NCBI RefSeq assembly: GCF_014650115.1
Contig: NZ_BMUI01000024.1
Location: 50,081-114,080 of the forward strand
Origin: Streptomyces olivaceoviridis
GTDB lineage: Bacteria > Actinomycetota > Actinomycetes > Streptomycetales > Streptomycetaceae
Direction: 5' to 3'
DNA length: 64,000 nucleotides
This document shows positions 40,325 to 48,372 of the stretch, one piece after another (the first letter of the stretch is position 1; each line of letters begins with the position of its first letter). A program made the translations under genes and the position numbers. A model generated the notes under the pieces. It saw only the letters and a program-made list of their open reading frames with translations, was not told where the DNA came from and made no database searches.

Positions 40325-41518
40325 ATGCAGCACCGCATCGTTGTCCTCGGAGCCGGATACACCGGAGCCATCACCGCCGGACGCCTCGCCAGGCGGCTGC
40401 GTCCCGAAGACGTCGCCATCACCCTCGTCAACGCCGAGCCCGACTTCGTGGAGCGCGTCCGGCTGCACCAGCTCGCCACCGGCCAGGACCTCACGCCCCG
40501 TCCGTTCAGCGAGATGTTCGCGGGCACCGGTGTGCGGCTGAGGCTCGCACGGGTCACCGGCGTGGACGTCGACCGCGGGACCGTCGCCGTCACCGACGCG
40601 GACGGCGCCGGGGAACTGGAGTACGACACCCTCGTGTACGCCCTGGGCAGCGGCTGGAACGACCTGGGCGTCCCCGGCGCGGCGGAGCACGCCCACGAGA
40701 TCGCGGGCCGTGCCGGAGCGCTGCGGCTGCGCGAGCGCCTGGCCGGGCTGGCGGCCGGGCAGCCGGTGGTCGTGGTCGGCGGCGGTCTCACCGGTCTGGA
40801 GGCGGCGGCCGAGATCGCCGAGGCTCGCCCGGACCTCGATGTCGCCCTCGCCGCCCGCGGCGGCCTCGGCGACTGGCTCTCCGCCAAGGGCCGCGCCCAC
40901 GTGCGCAAGGTCTTCGCCGGGCTCGGCGTCACCGTGCACGAGCACACCGCCGTCACCGCCGTGGCGGCCGACCACGTCACCACCGCCGACGGCGCCTCGG
41001 TCCCGGCCGCGGTCACCGTGTGGACCACCGGCTTCGCCGTCCACCCGATCGCGCGGGCCACCGGCCTGGAGGTCACCGGCACCGGGCAGATCGTGGTCGA
41101 CCGGTCCATGCGCTCGGTCTCGCACCCGGACGTGTACGCCGTCGGCGACGCGGCCCTGGTGATGGGCCCCGGCGACAAGCCGTTGCGGATGTCGTGCGCC
41201 TCGGGCGTCCCCACCGCCTGGCAGGCCGCCGACGCCATCGCGGCGCGCCTGACCGGCGGCAAGCTCCCGAAGGTGCCGCTGCGCTACTTCAACCAGTGCG
41301 TCTCGCTGGGCCGCAAGGAGGGCCTGATCCAGTACGTCACCGCCGACGACCGCGCGGTGCGGGCGGCCCTGACCGGTCGGATCGCCGCCGTCTACAAGGA
41401 ACTGGTCTGCAAGGGCGCGGCCTGGGGCGTCGCCAACCCGCTCCTCGTACCGGCCCCGCGGCGGCGCGTGGTGCGGGAGCGTGCGGACGCGGTGGCACCG
41501 GCGAACGCGCCGGCCTGA
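40325..41518 (+). CDS. FAD/NAD(P)-dependent oxidoreductase (type II NADH dehydrogenase-like)
   Basis: 397 residues from ATG at 40325 with CAGGAG upstream. Two dinucleotide-binding motifs are present: VVLGAGYTGAITAG at the N-terminus for FAD and VVVVGGGLTGLEAAAEIAE near residue 155 for NAD(P)H. The C-terminal block HPDVYAVGDAAL and the region GVPTAWQAADAIA are typical of the NDH-2/ferredoxin-reductase superfamily. There is no obvious membrane helix. Following an ECF41 sigma gene, it is the expected partner (the 'COE' gene) and likely target of that sigma factor. The electron acceptor is unknown. Confidence 0.9.
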   Translation: MQHRIVVLGAGYTGAITAGRLARRLRPEDVAITLVNAEPDFVERVRLHQLATGQDLTPRPFSEMFAGTGVRLRLARVTGVDVDRGTVAVTDADGAGELEYDTLVYALGSGWNDLGVPGAAEHAHEIAGRAGALRLRERLAGLAAGQPVVVVGGGLTGLEAAAEIAEARPDLDVALAARGGLGDWLSAKGRAHVRKVFAGLGVTVHEHTAVTAVAADHVTTADGASVPAAVTVWTTGFAVHPIARATGLEVTGTGQIVVDRSMRSVSHPDVYAVGDAALVMGPGDKPLRMSCASGVPTAWQAADAIAARLTGGKLPKVPLRYFNQCVSLGRKEGLIQYVTADDRAVRAALTGRIAAVYKELVCKGAAWGVANPLLVPAPRRRVVRERADAVAPANAPA

Positions 41519-41779
41519 GCCCGGCGTCCGGTCCGGGGACTCCGCCCCCGGCAGGCGAACGGCGTCCGGCGCCCGCCGCGCGGACCACACCGGTTGTCGT
41601 CGGCGGTTCGCGGCGACAACCGGGCGGCGCGGGCCGTGGCGCCCTCGCACGGCACGCGGCTCGTGGCCGAACCGTGTGCCGCGCGGGACGCGGTGCGCGG
41701 GTCCGGCCCGCTCGGGGTCCGGGTGCCACATCCCACGCCGCTCACACCCGTGAACCGGGATGCCGCGGTCACCGGGGGG

Positions 41780-42076
41780 TCACCAGCGCCAGGCGTCCTC
41801 GTCGGCGCGCGTGGCCGGGGCGGGCGTGGCCGGGGCGGGCGGGGGCGCGTCGTGGCAGGTGAAGCCGAGCCGGGTCAGCGCCCGGCGCATCTCGCCCGAC
41901 GTGAAGTCGCGGCGGTCCTGCTTGGTGATCACTTCCCCGACCTGCATGACGGGGTAGACGCGGCGGCCGATGCTCACCGAGACGCCGGTGACCGGTTCGG
42001 GCGAAATCCCGCTCATCGACTGCTCGACCTCGCTCTTGATCAGGTCGAAGGGGAAACGGGCGATGACACAGCGCAT
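41780..42076 (-). CDS. Small conserved protein next to the DEAD-box helicase
   Basis: 98 residues from ATG at 42076 (MRCVIARFPFDLIKSEV). The conserved part includes SGISPEPVTGVSVSIGRRVY, QVGEVITKQDRRDFTSGEM and RALTRLGFTC, followed by a Pro/Ala tail. I recall orthologues beside cold-shock and DEAD-box genes in Streptomyces. The function is unknown; the size and neighbours suggest an RNA-linked accessory protein. It is separated from the helicase stop by 88 bases in the same direction. Confidence 0.8.
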   Translation of the reverse strand: MRCVIARFPFDLIKSEVEQSMSGISPEPVTGVSVSIGRRVYPVMQVGEVITKQDRRDFTSGEMRRALTRLGFTCHDAPPPAPATPAPATRADEDAWRW

Positions 42077-42164
42077 GGCGGACTCCACAGGGTTGGGGGA
42101 GGGACAGCGGAGGGATCGACCGTAGGCTCGCCCCGGACGAGGGGAGCGAATCCCGGTACCTGGA

Positions 42165-43688
42165 CTACGAGTTGTTCCTGGGGGCGGAGCGACGGGTGCG
42201 GGCGGCCGCCCCACGGCCGGCGGCGCGCCCCCGGCGACCGCGGGAGGCGGACCCGGTGCGCTCGCTCCGTTCGGCGGCCGGCGCGGTGATCGTGACGGGT
42301 ACGCCGGAGGGGGTGCGGGCGCCGGTGATGCGGTGCAGTTCGGCCTCGCCCGGACGGACCCGGACGGTACGCGCGGTGATGCCGGCGTCGGCCATCAGGC
42401 GGTCCATCGCACGCCGCTGGTGCGGCAGGACCAGGGTGACGACCGTGCCGGACTCGCCGGCCCGGGCGGTACGGCCGCCCCGGTGCAGATAGTCCTTGTG
42501 GTCACCGGGCGGGTCGACGTTGACGACGAGGTCGAGGCCGTCGACGTGGATGCCGCGGGCGGCGACGTTGGTCGCCACCAGGACCGTGACGTGGCCGTCC
42601 TTGAACTGGGCGAGCGTGCGGTTGCGCTGCGGCTGGGACTTGCCGCCGTGCAGGGCCGAGGCCCGCACCCCGACGGACAGCAGGTGCTTGGCCATCCGGT
42701 CGACCGCGTGCTTGGTGTCCAGGAACATGATCACCCGCCCGTCCCGGGCGGCGATCTCGGTCGCGGCGGTGTGCTTGTCGTCGTCGTGCACGTGCAGCAG
42801 GTGGTGCTCCATGGTGCTGACGGCTCCCGCGGACGGGTCGACCGAGTGCACGACGGGATCGTGGAGGTAGCGCCGCACCAGCAGGTCGATGTTGCGGTCC
42901 AGGGTGGCGGAGAACAGCAGCCGCTGGCCACCGTCGGCGACCTGGTCGAGCAGGGCGGTCACCTGCGGCATGAAGCCCATGTCGGCCATCTGGTCGGCTT
43001 CGTCCAGAACGGTGACGGTGACCTGGTCCAGCCGGCAGTCGCCCCGCTCGATGAGGTCCTTCAGGCGGCCGGGCGTGGCGACGACGACCTCGGCGCCGCC
43101 GCGCAGCGCGCTCGCCTGACGGCCGATGGACATGCCGCCCACCACCGTGGCGAGCCGCAGCCGCAGGGCGCGGGCGTACGGGGTGAGCGCGTCGGTGACC
43201 TGCTGGGCCAGTTCCCGGGTGGGGACCAGGACGAGCGCGAGCGGCTGCCGGGGCTGGGCCCGTTGCCCGTCCAGGCGGGCCAGCAGCGGCAGACCGAAGG
43301 CGAGGGTCTTGCCCGAGCCGGTGCGCCCGCGGCCCAGGACGTCCCGTCCGGCCAGCGCGTTCGGCAGCGTGGCCGCCTGGATCGGGAAGGGCGCGGTGAC
43401 GCCTTCGGCGCCGAGCGCGGCCAGCAGACGCGCGGGCATGTCCAGCTCGGCGAACGTCTCGACCGCCGGCAGCGGTGCGGTGAGGGTGACCGGCAGGGCG
43501 AACTCCTGCCGGCGGGAGCCGGAGCGCGCGCCCGCGCCGCTCCTGCGTCCGGTGACCGGACGGGGGCCCTGCCGGCCCTGCTCCTGCGTACGGGAACGGC
43601 CGCCGCGCGTGCCGCCGGCCGTCCGGGTGGACGTCCGGTCCGCGCGGAAGCGGCCTGGGTCGCCGCCGGTGCGACGGGTGCGGTTCAT
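42165..43688 (-). CDS. DEAD-box RNA helicase
   Basis: 507 residues from ATG at 43688 with GAGGAAGG upstream. It has a basic Arg/Gly-rich head (about 75 residues), the Q motif FPIQAATL, Walker A GRGRTGSGKT, motif Ib TPGRL, DEAD in VLDEADQMADMG, SAT in LFSATL and motif VI HRGGRTARAG, and a basic Arg/Gly tail. These tails usually bind RNA. It would unwind RNA secondary structure, which is most needed in the cold; the next gene upstream is cspA. A strong hairpin lies between cspA and this gene, so it may be read only in part from the cspA promoter. Confidence 0.94.
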   Translation of the reverse strand: MNRTRRTGGDPGRFRADRTSTRTAGGTRGGRSRTQEQGRQGPRPVTGRRSGAGARSGSRRQEFALPVTLTAPLPAVETFAELDMPARLLAALGAEGVTAPFPIQAATLPNALAGRDVLGRGRTGSGKTLAFGLPLLARLDGQRAQPRQPLALVLVPTRELAQQVTDALTPYARALRLRLATVVGGMSIGRQASALRGGAEVVVATPGRLKDLIERGDCRLDQVTVTVLDEADQMADMGFMPQVTALLDQVADGGQRLLFSATLDRNIDLLVRRYLHDPVVHSVDPSAGAVSTMEHHLLHVHDDDKHTAATEIAARDGRVIMFLDTKHAVDRMAKHLLSVGVRASALHGGKSQPQRNRTLAQFKDGHVTVLVATNVAARGIHVDGLDLVVNVDPPGDHKDYLHRGGRTARAGESGTVVTLVLPHQRRAMDRLMADAGITARTVRVRPGEAELHRITGARTPSGVPVTITAPAAERSERTGSASRGRRGRAAGRGAAARTRRSAPRNNS

Positions 43689-43812
43689 GAGGGAACCTTC
43701 CTCGATGCGGCGTATCGAGGAATTCCGCCCAGCGGTGAACGAGCCGCGCGTGGATTCACAAGAATGAGCCGACGGAAATGCGAAAATCCGGGCCGGGCCG
43801 GGAAAACAATGG

Positions 43813-43847
43813 GCTGGGGCCCGCACCTTGAGGGCGCGGGCCCCAGC
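43813..43847 (-). terminator. Terminator-like hairpin between cspA and the DEAD-box gene
   Basis: GCTGGGGCCCGC (43813-43824) pairs perfectly with 43836-43847 (12 bp, 11-nt loop), 20 bases after the cspA stop in the direction of transcription. It should end the cspA mRNA or limit read-through to the helicase gene. Confidence 0.8.
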
Positions 43848-43866
43848 ACCATGCAGCGCGTCAGCG

Positions 43867-44070
43867 TCAGGCGGGAACGATGTTCTCGGCCTGCGGGCCC
43901 TTCTGGCCCTGCGTGACGTCGAAGGTAACCTTCTGGCCTTCCTGAAGCTCGCGGAAGCCGGAGGTGGCGATGTTCGAGTAGTGGGCGAACACGTCGGCGC
44001 CGCCGCCGTCCTGCTCGATGAAGCCGAAGCCCTTTTCCGCGTTGAACCACTTCACGGTGCCAGATGCCAT
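43867..44070 (-). CDS. cspA: Cold-shock domain protein
   Basis: 67 residues from ATG at 44070, the standard length. The OB-fold motifs are complete: RNP1 as KGFGFIE and RNP2 as DVFAHYS, starting MASGTVKWFNAEKGFGF. It binds single-stranded RNA/DNA and acts as an RNA chaperone. The ATG is preceded by AAGGGAG. The upstream leader is unusually AT-rich. Confidence 0.97.
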   Translation of the reverse strand: MASGTVKWFNAEKGFGFIEQDGGGADVFAHYSNIATSGFRELQEGQKVTFDVTQGQKGPQAENIVPA

Positions 44071-44299
44071 ATTGAATCTCCCTTGGGGGGCAATGCCGGA
44101 CTCCGCACTTTACGGAGCCGAGTCGCTGCGATGATCACCCCTCCGGAAGAATCCGGAAAGCTCTGCAAAGAAAAATTCTCTGGCAACCAAAACTGCAACT
44201 GCTATCACGCTAACACAGGCAGGCCGGAAGCCCCATGTGTTTTCGCACTCGTCCAGGTATTCTCATGTCGTCGCGGTCGGAAATTCTGTAGTGGCGGGG
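44071..44299 (-). promoter_or_regulatory. AT-rich leader and promoter region of cspA
   Basis: The 229 bases between cspA and the MerR gene are much richer in A/T than the rest of the window (for example AAAGAAAAATTCTC near 44168-44181). Cold-shock genes commonly have long, unstructured leaders that remain translatable in the cold. I cannot place the promoter with confidence. Confidence 0.5.
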
Positions 44300-44638
44300 C
44301 TAGGTATCCGAACCGCGTTCGTCGAGCCGCCGGCGCATGTCCCGGTTCATGCGCAGCGCGTCGTCGAGCTGGTCCTCCAGGGAGATGATGCGGCACGCGG
44401 CCTCGATGGGGGTGCCCTGGTCCACCAGCTCCCGGGCGCGGGCGGCGATGCGCAGCTGGCGGCGCGAGTACCGGCGGTGGCCGCCCTCCGAACGCAGCGG
44501 GGTGATCAGCTCGGCCTCGCCGATGGCCCTGAGGAAGGCGGGAGTGGTGCCGAGAACGTCGGCGGCCCGCCCCATCGTGTAGGCGGGGTAGTCGTCGTCG
44601 TCCAGGTTGCCGACGGCGGGGGCGTTCTCAGCGGGCAT
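44300..44638 (-). CDS. MerR-family transcriptional regulator
   Basis: 112 residues from ATG at 44638. The winged helix is clear (YPAYTMGRAADVLGTTPAFL, then GGHRRYSRRQLRIAARAREL). A dimerisation helix follows (EDQLDDALRMNRDMRRRL). No effector-binding domain follows and there are no metal-binding cysteines, so it resembles HspR-like short regulators. It lies upstream of cspA in the same direction, 229 bases away, and may control the cold-shock genes; this is inference from position. Confidence 0.88.
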   Translation of the reverse strand: MPAENAPAVGNLDDDDYPAYTMGRAADVLGTTPAFLRAIGEAELITPLRSEGGHRRYSRRQLRIAARARELVDQGTPIEAACRIISLEDQLDDALRMNRDMRRRLDERGSDT

Positions 44639-44789
44639 AGCACCTTCGTCTCGGGGACGCGGCGAGGAACCCGGGCCTGTGCGGCACCCGTGCTCCGAGG
44701 CGTTCGGCACCCTCCGCGTCGTCCGACAACCCTAACTCCGGCGGGCCAGGAGATCTGTCCCCGCCGTGACAGACTTCTTCCCCACGGCC

Positions 44790-44925
44790 GTCGCAGGAGG
44801 CCCCGCTCCAGGGCCACCACCACCGCCCTCGTCCGGTCGTTCGCGTCGAGCTTGGCGAACAGGCGCAGCAGATGCGTCTTCACCGTGGCCTTCCTCCGTG
44901 ACCAGGGCCGTGCCGATGTGCTCAT
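44790..44925 (-). pseudogene. Remnant of a LuxR-family helix-turn-helix
   Basis: One minus-strand frame reads KATVKTHLLRLFAKLDANDR and continues TRAVVVALERGLL, a textbook LuxR/NarL recognition helix and C-terminus. The preceding half of the motif (EHIGTALVTEE) lies in another frame and there is no receiver or sensor domain upstream. This is a broken gene end, with at least one frameshift and a deletion. Confidence 0.7.
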
Positions 44926-45030
44926 CCTTCGATGCGATATAGGGGGCTGTGTACGCATCTGTCTCCGTGGGCACCCGTCAGCCACTGCCACCCCTCGGGC
45001 AACGCCCTGGCCGCACCAGCGGGAGGAAGC

Positions 45031-45474
45031 ATGATCAGCCATCAGCATCTGGTGGAAGAGGTGGCGTCACGGGCCCGCCTCGGCGACGAGGAGGCCGCCG
45101 ACGCCGCCGTGCACCTCGTCCTCGCGGCGCTGAGCAGTCGCCTCGACCGGCCGCACCGGGAGCATCTGCGGCAGGCCGTACCGCCCCATGAACGCGGCGC
45201 GCTGGAGATCGGCGCGCTGCGGCACGAGGCCGAGGCGCGGCGAGGTGACGAGGCACCGCACGGCTCGGCCGACGCGCTCGACGCGTTGCTGGCCGACGTG
45301 GCCCGGCCCGTGGACGCCACCCCGGAGCAGGCGCTGTTCCTGGCGCAGACGGTCGTCTCCCGGATCACGGCCGGGGACACCGGCCTGGAGGCCGACCTGC
45401 GCGGCGCCCTTCCGGAGGCGTTCGGGCCGCTGTTCACCGAACCCGGTCCACGGCCTGGAGGGGCGGACCGCTGA
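45031..45474 (+). CDS. DUF2267 domain protein
   Basis: 147 residues from ATG at 45031 with GGGAGGAAG upstream. The sequence is entirely helical (HLVEEVASRARLGDEEAADA, VHLVLAALSSRLDRPHREHL, LFLAQTVVSRITAGDTG), matching the two-lobed DUF2267 helical fold, with LEADLRGALPEAFGPLF near the end. Members are cytosolic and of unknown function, common in actinobacteria. No partner gene is evident. Confidence 0.85.
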   Translation: MISHQHLVEEVASRARLGDEEAADAAVHLVLAALSSRLDRPHREHLRQAVPPHERGALEIGALRHEAEARRGDEAPHGSADALDALLADVARPVDATPEQALFLAQTVVSRITAGDTGLEADLRGALPEAFGPLFTEPGPRPGGADR

Positions 45475-45639
45475 CCCCCGGGGCGGGCGGCCACCTGATC
45501 CGCCCGCCCCGGCCCCGCTGTCGGCCGAGATCGCGTCATGGGCGGACGGCTGCGGGACGAGACGGCGCCGGTCACCGGATCGACATCCTGCCGTACCGCC
45601 TGGATGTCCGGCGACGACCCGGCCATCGGCCACTACGCC

Positions 45640-45825
45640 TGCACCCTGCCGATGTGGGCCAAGCCGGATCTGAAGGTCGGCTTCCCGTTCCGGCTGCGCG
45701 TCGACCGGGTGGTCCCGGACGCGACGGGCCGCGTCGTCGCCCGGCCCGACTCCGGGACGTCCTTCGCCTTCGACCCGAACGGCAAGAACAACTCGGCCAC
45801 GGTGGTGGTCAACCCGTCCGCCTGA
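45640..45825 (+). pseudogene. C-terminal fragment of an exported repeat protein
   Basis: The frame YACTLPMWAKPDLKVGFPFR continues with DRVVPDATGRVV and ends NNSATVVVNPSA. This looks like the last beta-rich module of a Streptomyces surface or secreted protein (DxxGxVxV...NNTAxVVVNP). The frame can be extended upstream to ATG 45538, but that part has no signal peptide or family resemblance. I treat it as a remnant. Confidence 0.4.
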
Positions 45826-45850
45826 GTGCGGTGAGGGGTACGGCGAGGGT

Positions 45851-46942
45851 GTGAGGCTTGTTACCTTCGCCCTCGTGTCGGACACCGAACCGGAAGACCG
45901 CCGGCCCGCCGGGGAACCGCCCCGGCGGACCCGCGCCGGCGACGTCCCCCCGGCCGGCCCGGACCGGCCCCGACGCCACCCCGGCGACCCGACCGCACGG
46001 CACGCGCCCGGCGCGGAGGCGAACCGCCGCGCCCCGACCCGCGAGCAACCCTCGACGACGCGGCACCGGGTTCCGAAGGGCAGCGCCGCGCTGCACCGAA
46101 CCGAGCGGGTCATCGCGGCGCTGTGCGGGACTCCGGAGGGTTGCTCCAGGCTTCTCCGGACCCCGGCGGTCCGCACCGCGCCCCACCCGCCCCCGCAGGG
46201 TCATGCCGAGCGGGTCATCGCGGCGTGGCGCCGGGCCCCGGCGGCCGGCGCCGCGCTGCCGCACCGGATCCCGGAGGACTTCACCGTGCTTCGCCCGGCC
46301 CCGGAGGGCCACGCCGAGCGGGTCTTCTCAGCGCTCCTCCGGGTCCTGGCGGGCCGCTCCGGGCTCCACCGGACTCCGGAGGGCTTCCCCGTGCCGCACT
46401 CGGCCCCGGAGGGTCGTTCCGGGCTCCACCCGGTCCCGGAGGGCCGAGCTGTGCCGGAGGGTCGCTTCGGGCTCCACTCGGTCCCGGCGGGCCGCTCCGG
46501 GCTCCACCGGGCCCCGGCGGCCGGCGCCACGCTGCCGCACCGGACTCCGGAGGGCTTCCCCGTGCTCCACCAGGCCCCGCAGGGTCACGCCGTGCCCTAC
46601 TCGGCCCCGGAGGACCTCCCCGCGCCCCACCCGATCTTGGAGGGGCACGCCGCGCCGCACCCGGCCCCGCAGGGCCGCACCCCGCCCCACCCGCCCCCGG
46701 CGGCCGGTACCGCACCCCACCCCGCCTCGCAGGGCCTCCCCGCGCCGCACCCGAGCTTGGAGGGCCACCCGGCCCCGCAGGGCCGCACCCCGCCCCACCC
46801 GCCCCCGGCGGCCGGTACCGCACCCCACCCCGCCTCGCAGGGCCTCCCCGCGCCGCACCCGAGCTTGGAGGGCCACGCCGCGCCCCACCCGCCCCCGGCG
46901 GCCGGCGCCGCGCCCCACCCCGCCCCGCAGGGGGAGCGGTGA
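45851..46942 (+). CDS. Low-complexity Pro/His/Ala-rich reading frame upstream of the MFS gene (doubtful)
   Basis: A 363-residue frame starts at GTG 45851 and its stop overlaps the MFS start by GTGA. It is composed of degenerate 11-12-residue units such as PHPAPQGRTPPHPPP and TPEGFPVLHQAPQGH. All three forward frames are open here, so openness is no proof of coding. It may be a slippage-expanded non-coding tract, or a repetitive protein translationally coupled to the transporter. There is no signal peptide or fold that I can recognise. Confidence 0.3.
   Translation: MRLVTFALVSDTEPEDRRPAGEPPRRTRAGDVPPAGPDRPRRHPGDPTARHAPGAEANRRAPTREQPSTTRHRVPKGSAALHRTERVIAALCGTPEGCSRLLRTPAVRTAPHPPPQGHAERVIAAWRRAPAAGAALPHRIPEDFTVLRPAPEGHAERVFSALLRVLAGRSGLHRTPEGFPVPHSAPEGRSGLHPVPEGRAVPEGRFGLHSVPAGRSGLHRAPAAGATLPHRTPEGFPVLHQAPQGHAVPYSAPEDLPAPHPILEGHAAPHPAPQGRTPPHPPPAAGTAPHPASQGLPAPHPSLEGHPAPQGRTPPHPPPAAGTAPHPASQGLPAPHPSLEGHAAPHPPPAAGAAPHPAPQGER
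46661..46876. repeat. Perfect 108-bp tandem duplication in a GC-rich repeat tract
   Basis: 46661-46768 and 46769-46876 are identical over 108 bases. They are embedded in about 700 bp of shorter related units (roughly 46200-46935). The period is a multiple of three, so the frame crossing it is kept. Identity indicates recent duplication. Confidence 0.92.
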
Positions 46943-48126
46943 CCGGGCGGGTGGCTTTCGGGCGGCGGATGTGGCCGTTGTACGCGGCCGGGTTCACCAC
47001 CGCCTTCGGCGCGCACGGTGTCGCCGCGAGCCTCGGCGGTGGCGCCGACGACGCGGTCACCTCGCTCCTCGTCCTCGGTGGGCTCCTCGCCCTGTACGAC
47101 GGCGCCGAGGTGCTCCTCAAACCGCTGTTCGGCACCCTCGCCGACCGCGTCGGCGCCCGGCCCGTGCTGCTGGGCGGGCTCGCCGCCTTCGCCGCCGCGT
47201 CCGCGCTGTACGCCGGCGTGGACAGCCCCGGCTGGCTCTGGGCCGCCCGGCTCGGACAGGGAGCCGCGGCCTCCGCCTTCTCACCGTCCGCCTCCGCGCT
47301 GGTCGCCCGGCTCAACCCGGTGGCGCAGCACGGCCGGGCGTTCGGCGGGTACGGCTTCCACAAGTCCCTCGGCTACACCCTCGGCCCGCTGCTCGGCGGC
47401 GTCCTGGTGTGGGCCGGGGGACTGCGGCTGCTGTTCGCGGTGCTGGCGGTGCTCGGCGCGGCGGTCGCCGTCTGGGCCGCGCTCGCCGTCCCCGCCGTAC
47501 CCCCGCTGCCCAGGACCCGGCAGACGGTCCTCGACCTGGCCCGGAGGCTGGCCGACCCGTCCTTCCTCGCCCCCACCGCCGCACTCGCCGCGGCGACCGC
47601 GGCCCTGTCGGCCGGCGTCGGCTTCCTCCCGGTCTCCGGACGCGCCGCCGGGCTGGGCACGGTCGCGACCGGGGCGGCGGTGTCGGTGCTCGCCGGCTGC
47701 GCCGCGGTCGTCCAGCCGCGTGCCGGTCGCGCGCTGGACGACGGGCGGCTCACCACGCGGTCCGGTCTGGCCGCGGGACTGCTGGTCACCGCCGCCGGGC
47801 CGGCCTGCGCGATGCTGCCGGGCCTGCCGGGCGTCCTCGGCGGCGCCGTCCTGATCGGCGTCGGCACGGGCCTGGTCACGCCGCTCGGTTTCGCGGCGCT
47901 GGCCGCGCGCACGCCCGCCGAGCGCCTCGGCCAGACCATGGGCACCGCCGAGCTCGGCCGCGAACTCGGCGACGCGGGCGGGCCCCTCCTCGTCGCCGCC
48001 GTCGCCTCGTCCGCCACGCTCACCTATGGCTTCGGCGCCCTCGCGGCGCTGGTCGGGGCGGGTGCGGTGGTGGCGTCGGCGCGCTGTCGCCGGGTGCGGG
48101 CGGTGCGCCGCGGGACGGAGCGGTGA
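46939..48126 (+). CDS. Major facilitator superfamily transporter
   Basis: 395 residues from GTG at 46939 (TGRVAFGRRMWPLYAAGFTT). It has twelve hydrophobic segments, with the MFS loop 2-3 motif as LFGTLADRVGARPVLLGG and a related one in the second half (TPAERLGQTMGTAELGRELG). It is most like the DHA-type efflux group found in actinobacteria. The substrate is unknown. The start is inside the end of the repetitive frame upstream; if that frame is not translated, the promoter must lie within or before the repeat tract. Confidence 0.9.
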   Translation: MTGRVAFGRRMWPLYAAGFTTAFGAHGVAASLGGGADDAVTSLLVLGGLLALYDGAEVLLKPLFGTLADRVGARPVLLGGLAAFAAASALYAGVDSPGWLWAARLGQGAAASAFSPSASALVARLNPVAQHGRAFGGYGFHKSLGYTLGPLLGGVLVWAGGLRLLFAVLAVLGAAVAVWAALAVPAVPPLPRTRQTVLDLARRLADPSFLAPTAALAAATAALSAGVGFLPVSGRAAGLGTVATGAAVSVLAGCAAVVQPRAGRALDDGRLTTRSGLAAGLLVTAAGPACAMLPGLPGVLGGAVLIGVGTGLVTPLGFAALAARTPAERLGQTMGTAELGRELGDAGGPLLVAAVASSATLTYGFGALAALVGAGAVVASARCRRVRAVRRGTER

Positions 48127-48372
48127 ACCGGCCGTACACCCGTCGCGGCCTGCGCACGGCCGAGCGGTGCGGGCAGCCGTGGGGCGAGGCCGTCCACCTC
48201 GCCGGGGCGGGCCGGGACGGGGTACCCGGGCAGTCGGCGCATGCGGCTGTCCGGGCCGGTGCGCGCCGGGTCGGGAGGGTTCCCGCCCGCGACGGGGCAT
48301 ACGGAAGACCAGGCGCCGACGGCACCAGGCGACGTACACGCGCGGCGACCCGCGAGCACAGGAGGCCACGAC

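Noticed and set aside
41519..41779. Possible short gene between the FAD oxidoreductase and the small cold-linked protein
   Set aside because: Frames are low-complexity Arg/Pro/Ala-rich without a start site; I see nothing else in this gap.
46200..46935. Possible CRISPR-like or origin iteron array
   Set aside because: Repeats are contiguous, GC-rich and degenerate, lacking spacers or DnaA-type boxes.
48127..48372. Frame continuing after the MFS stop (GTG 48123 onward)
   Set aside because: Overlaps other frames, Arg/Gly-rich, and runs out of frame into the well-supported PAS-GAF phosphatase gene.
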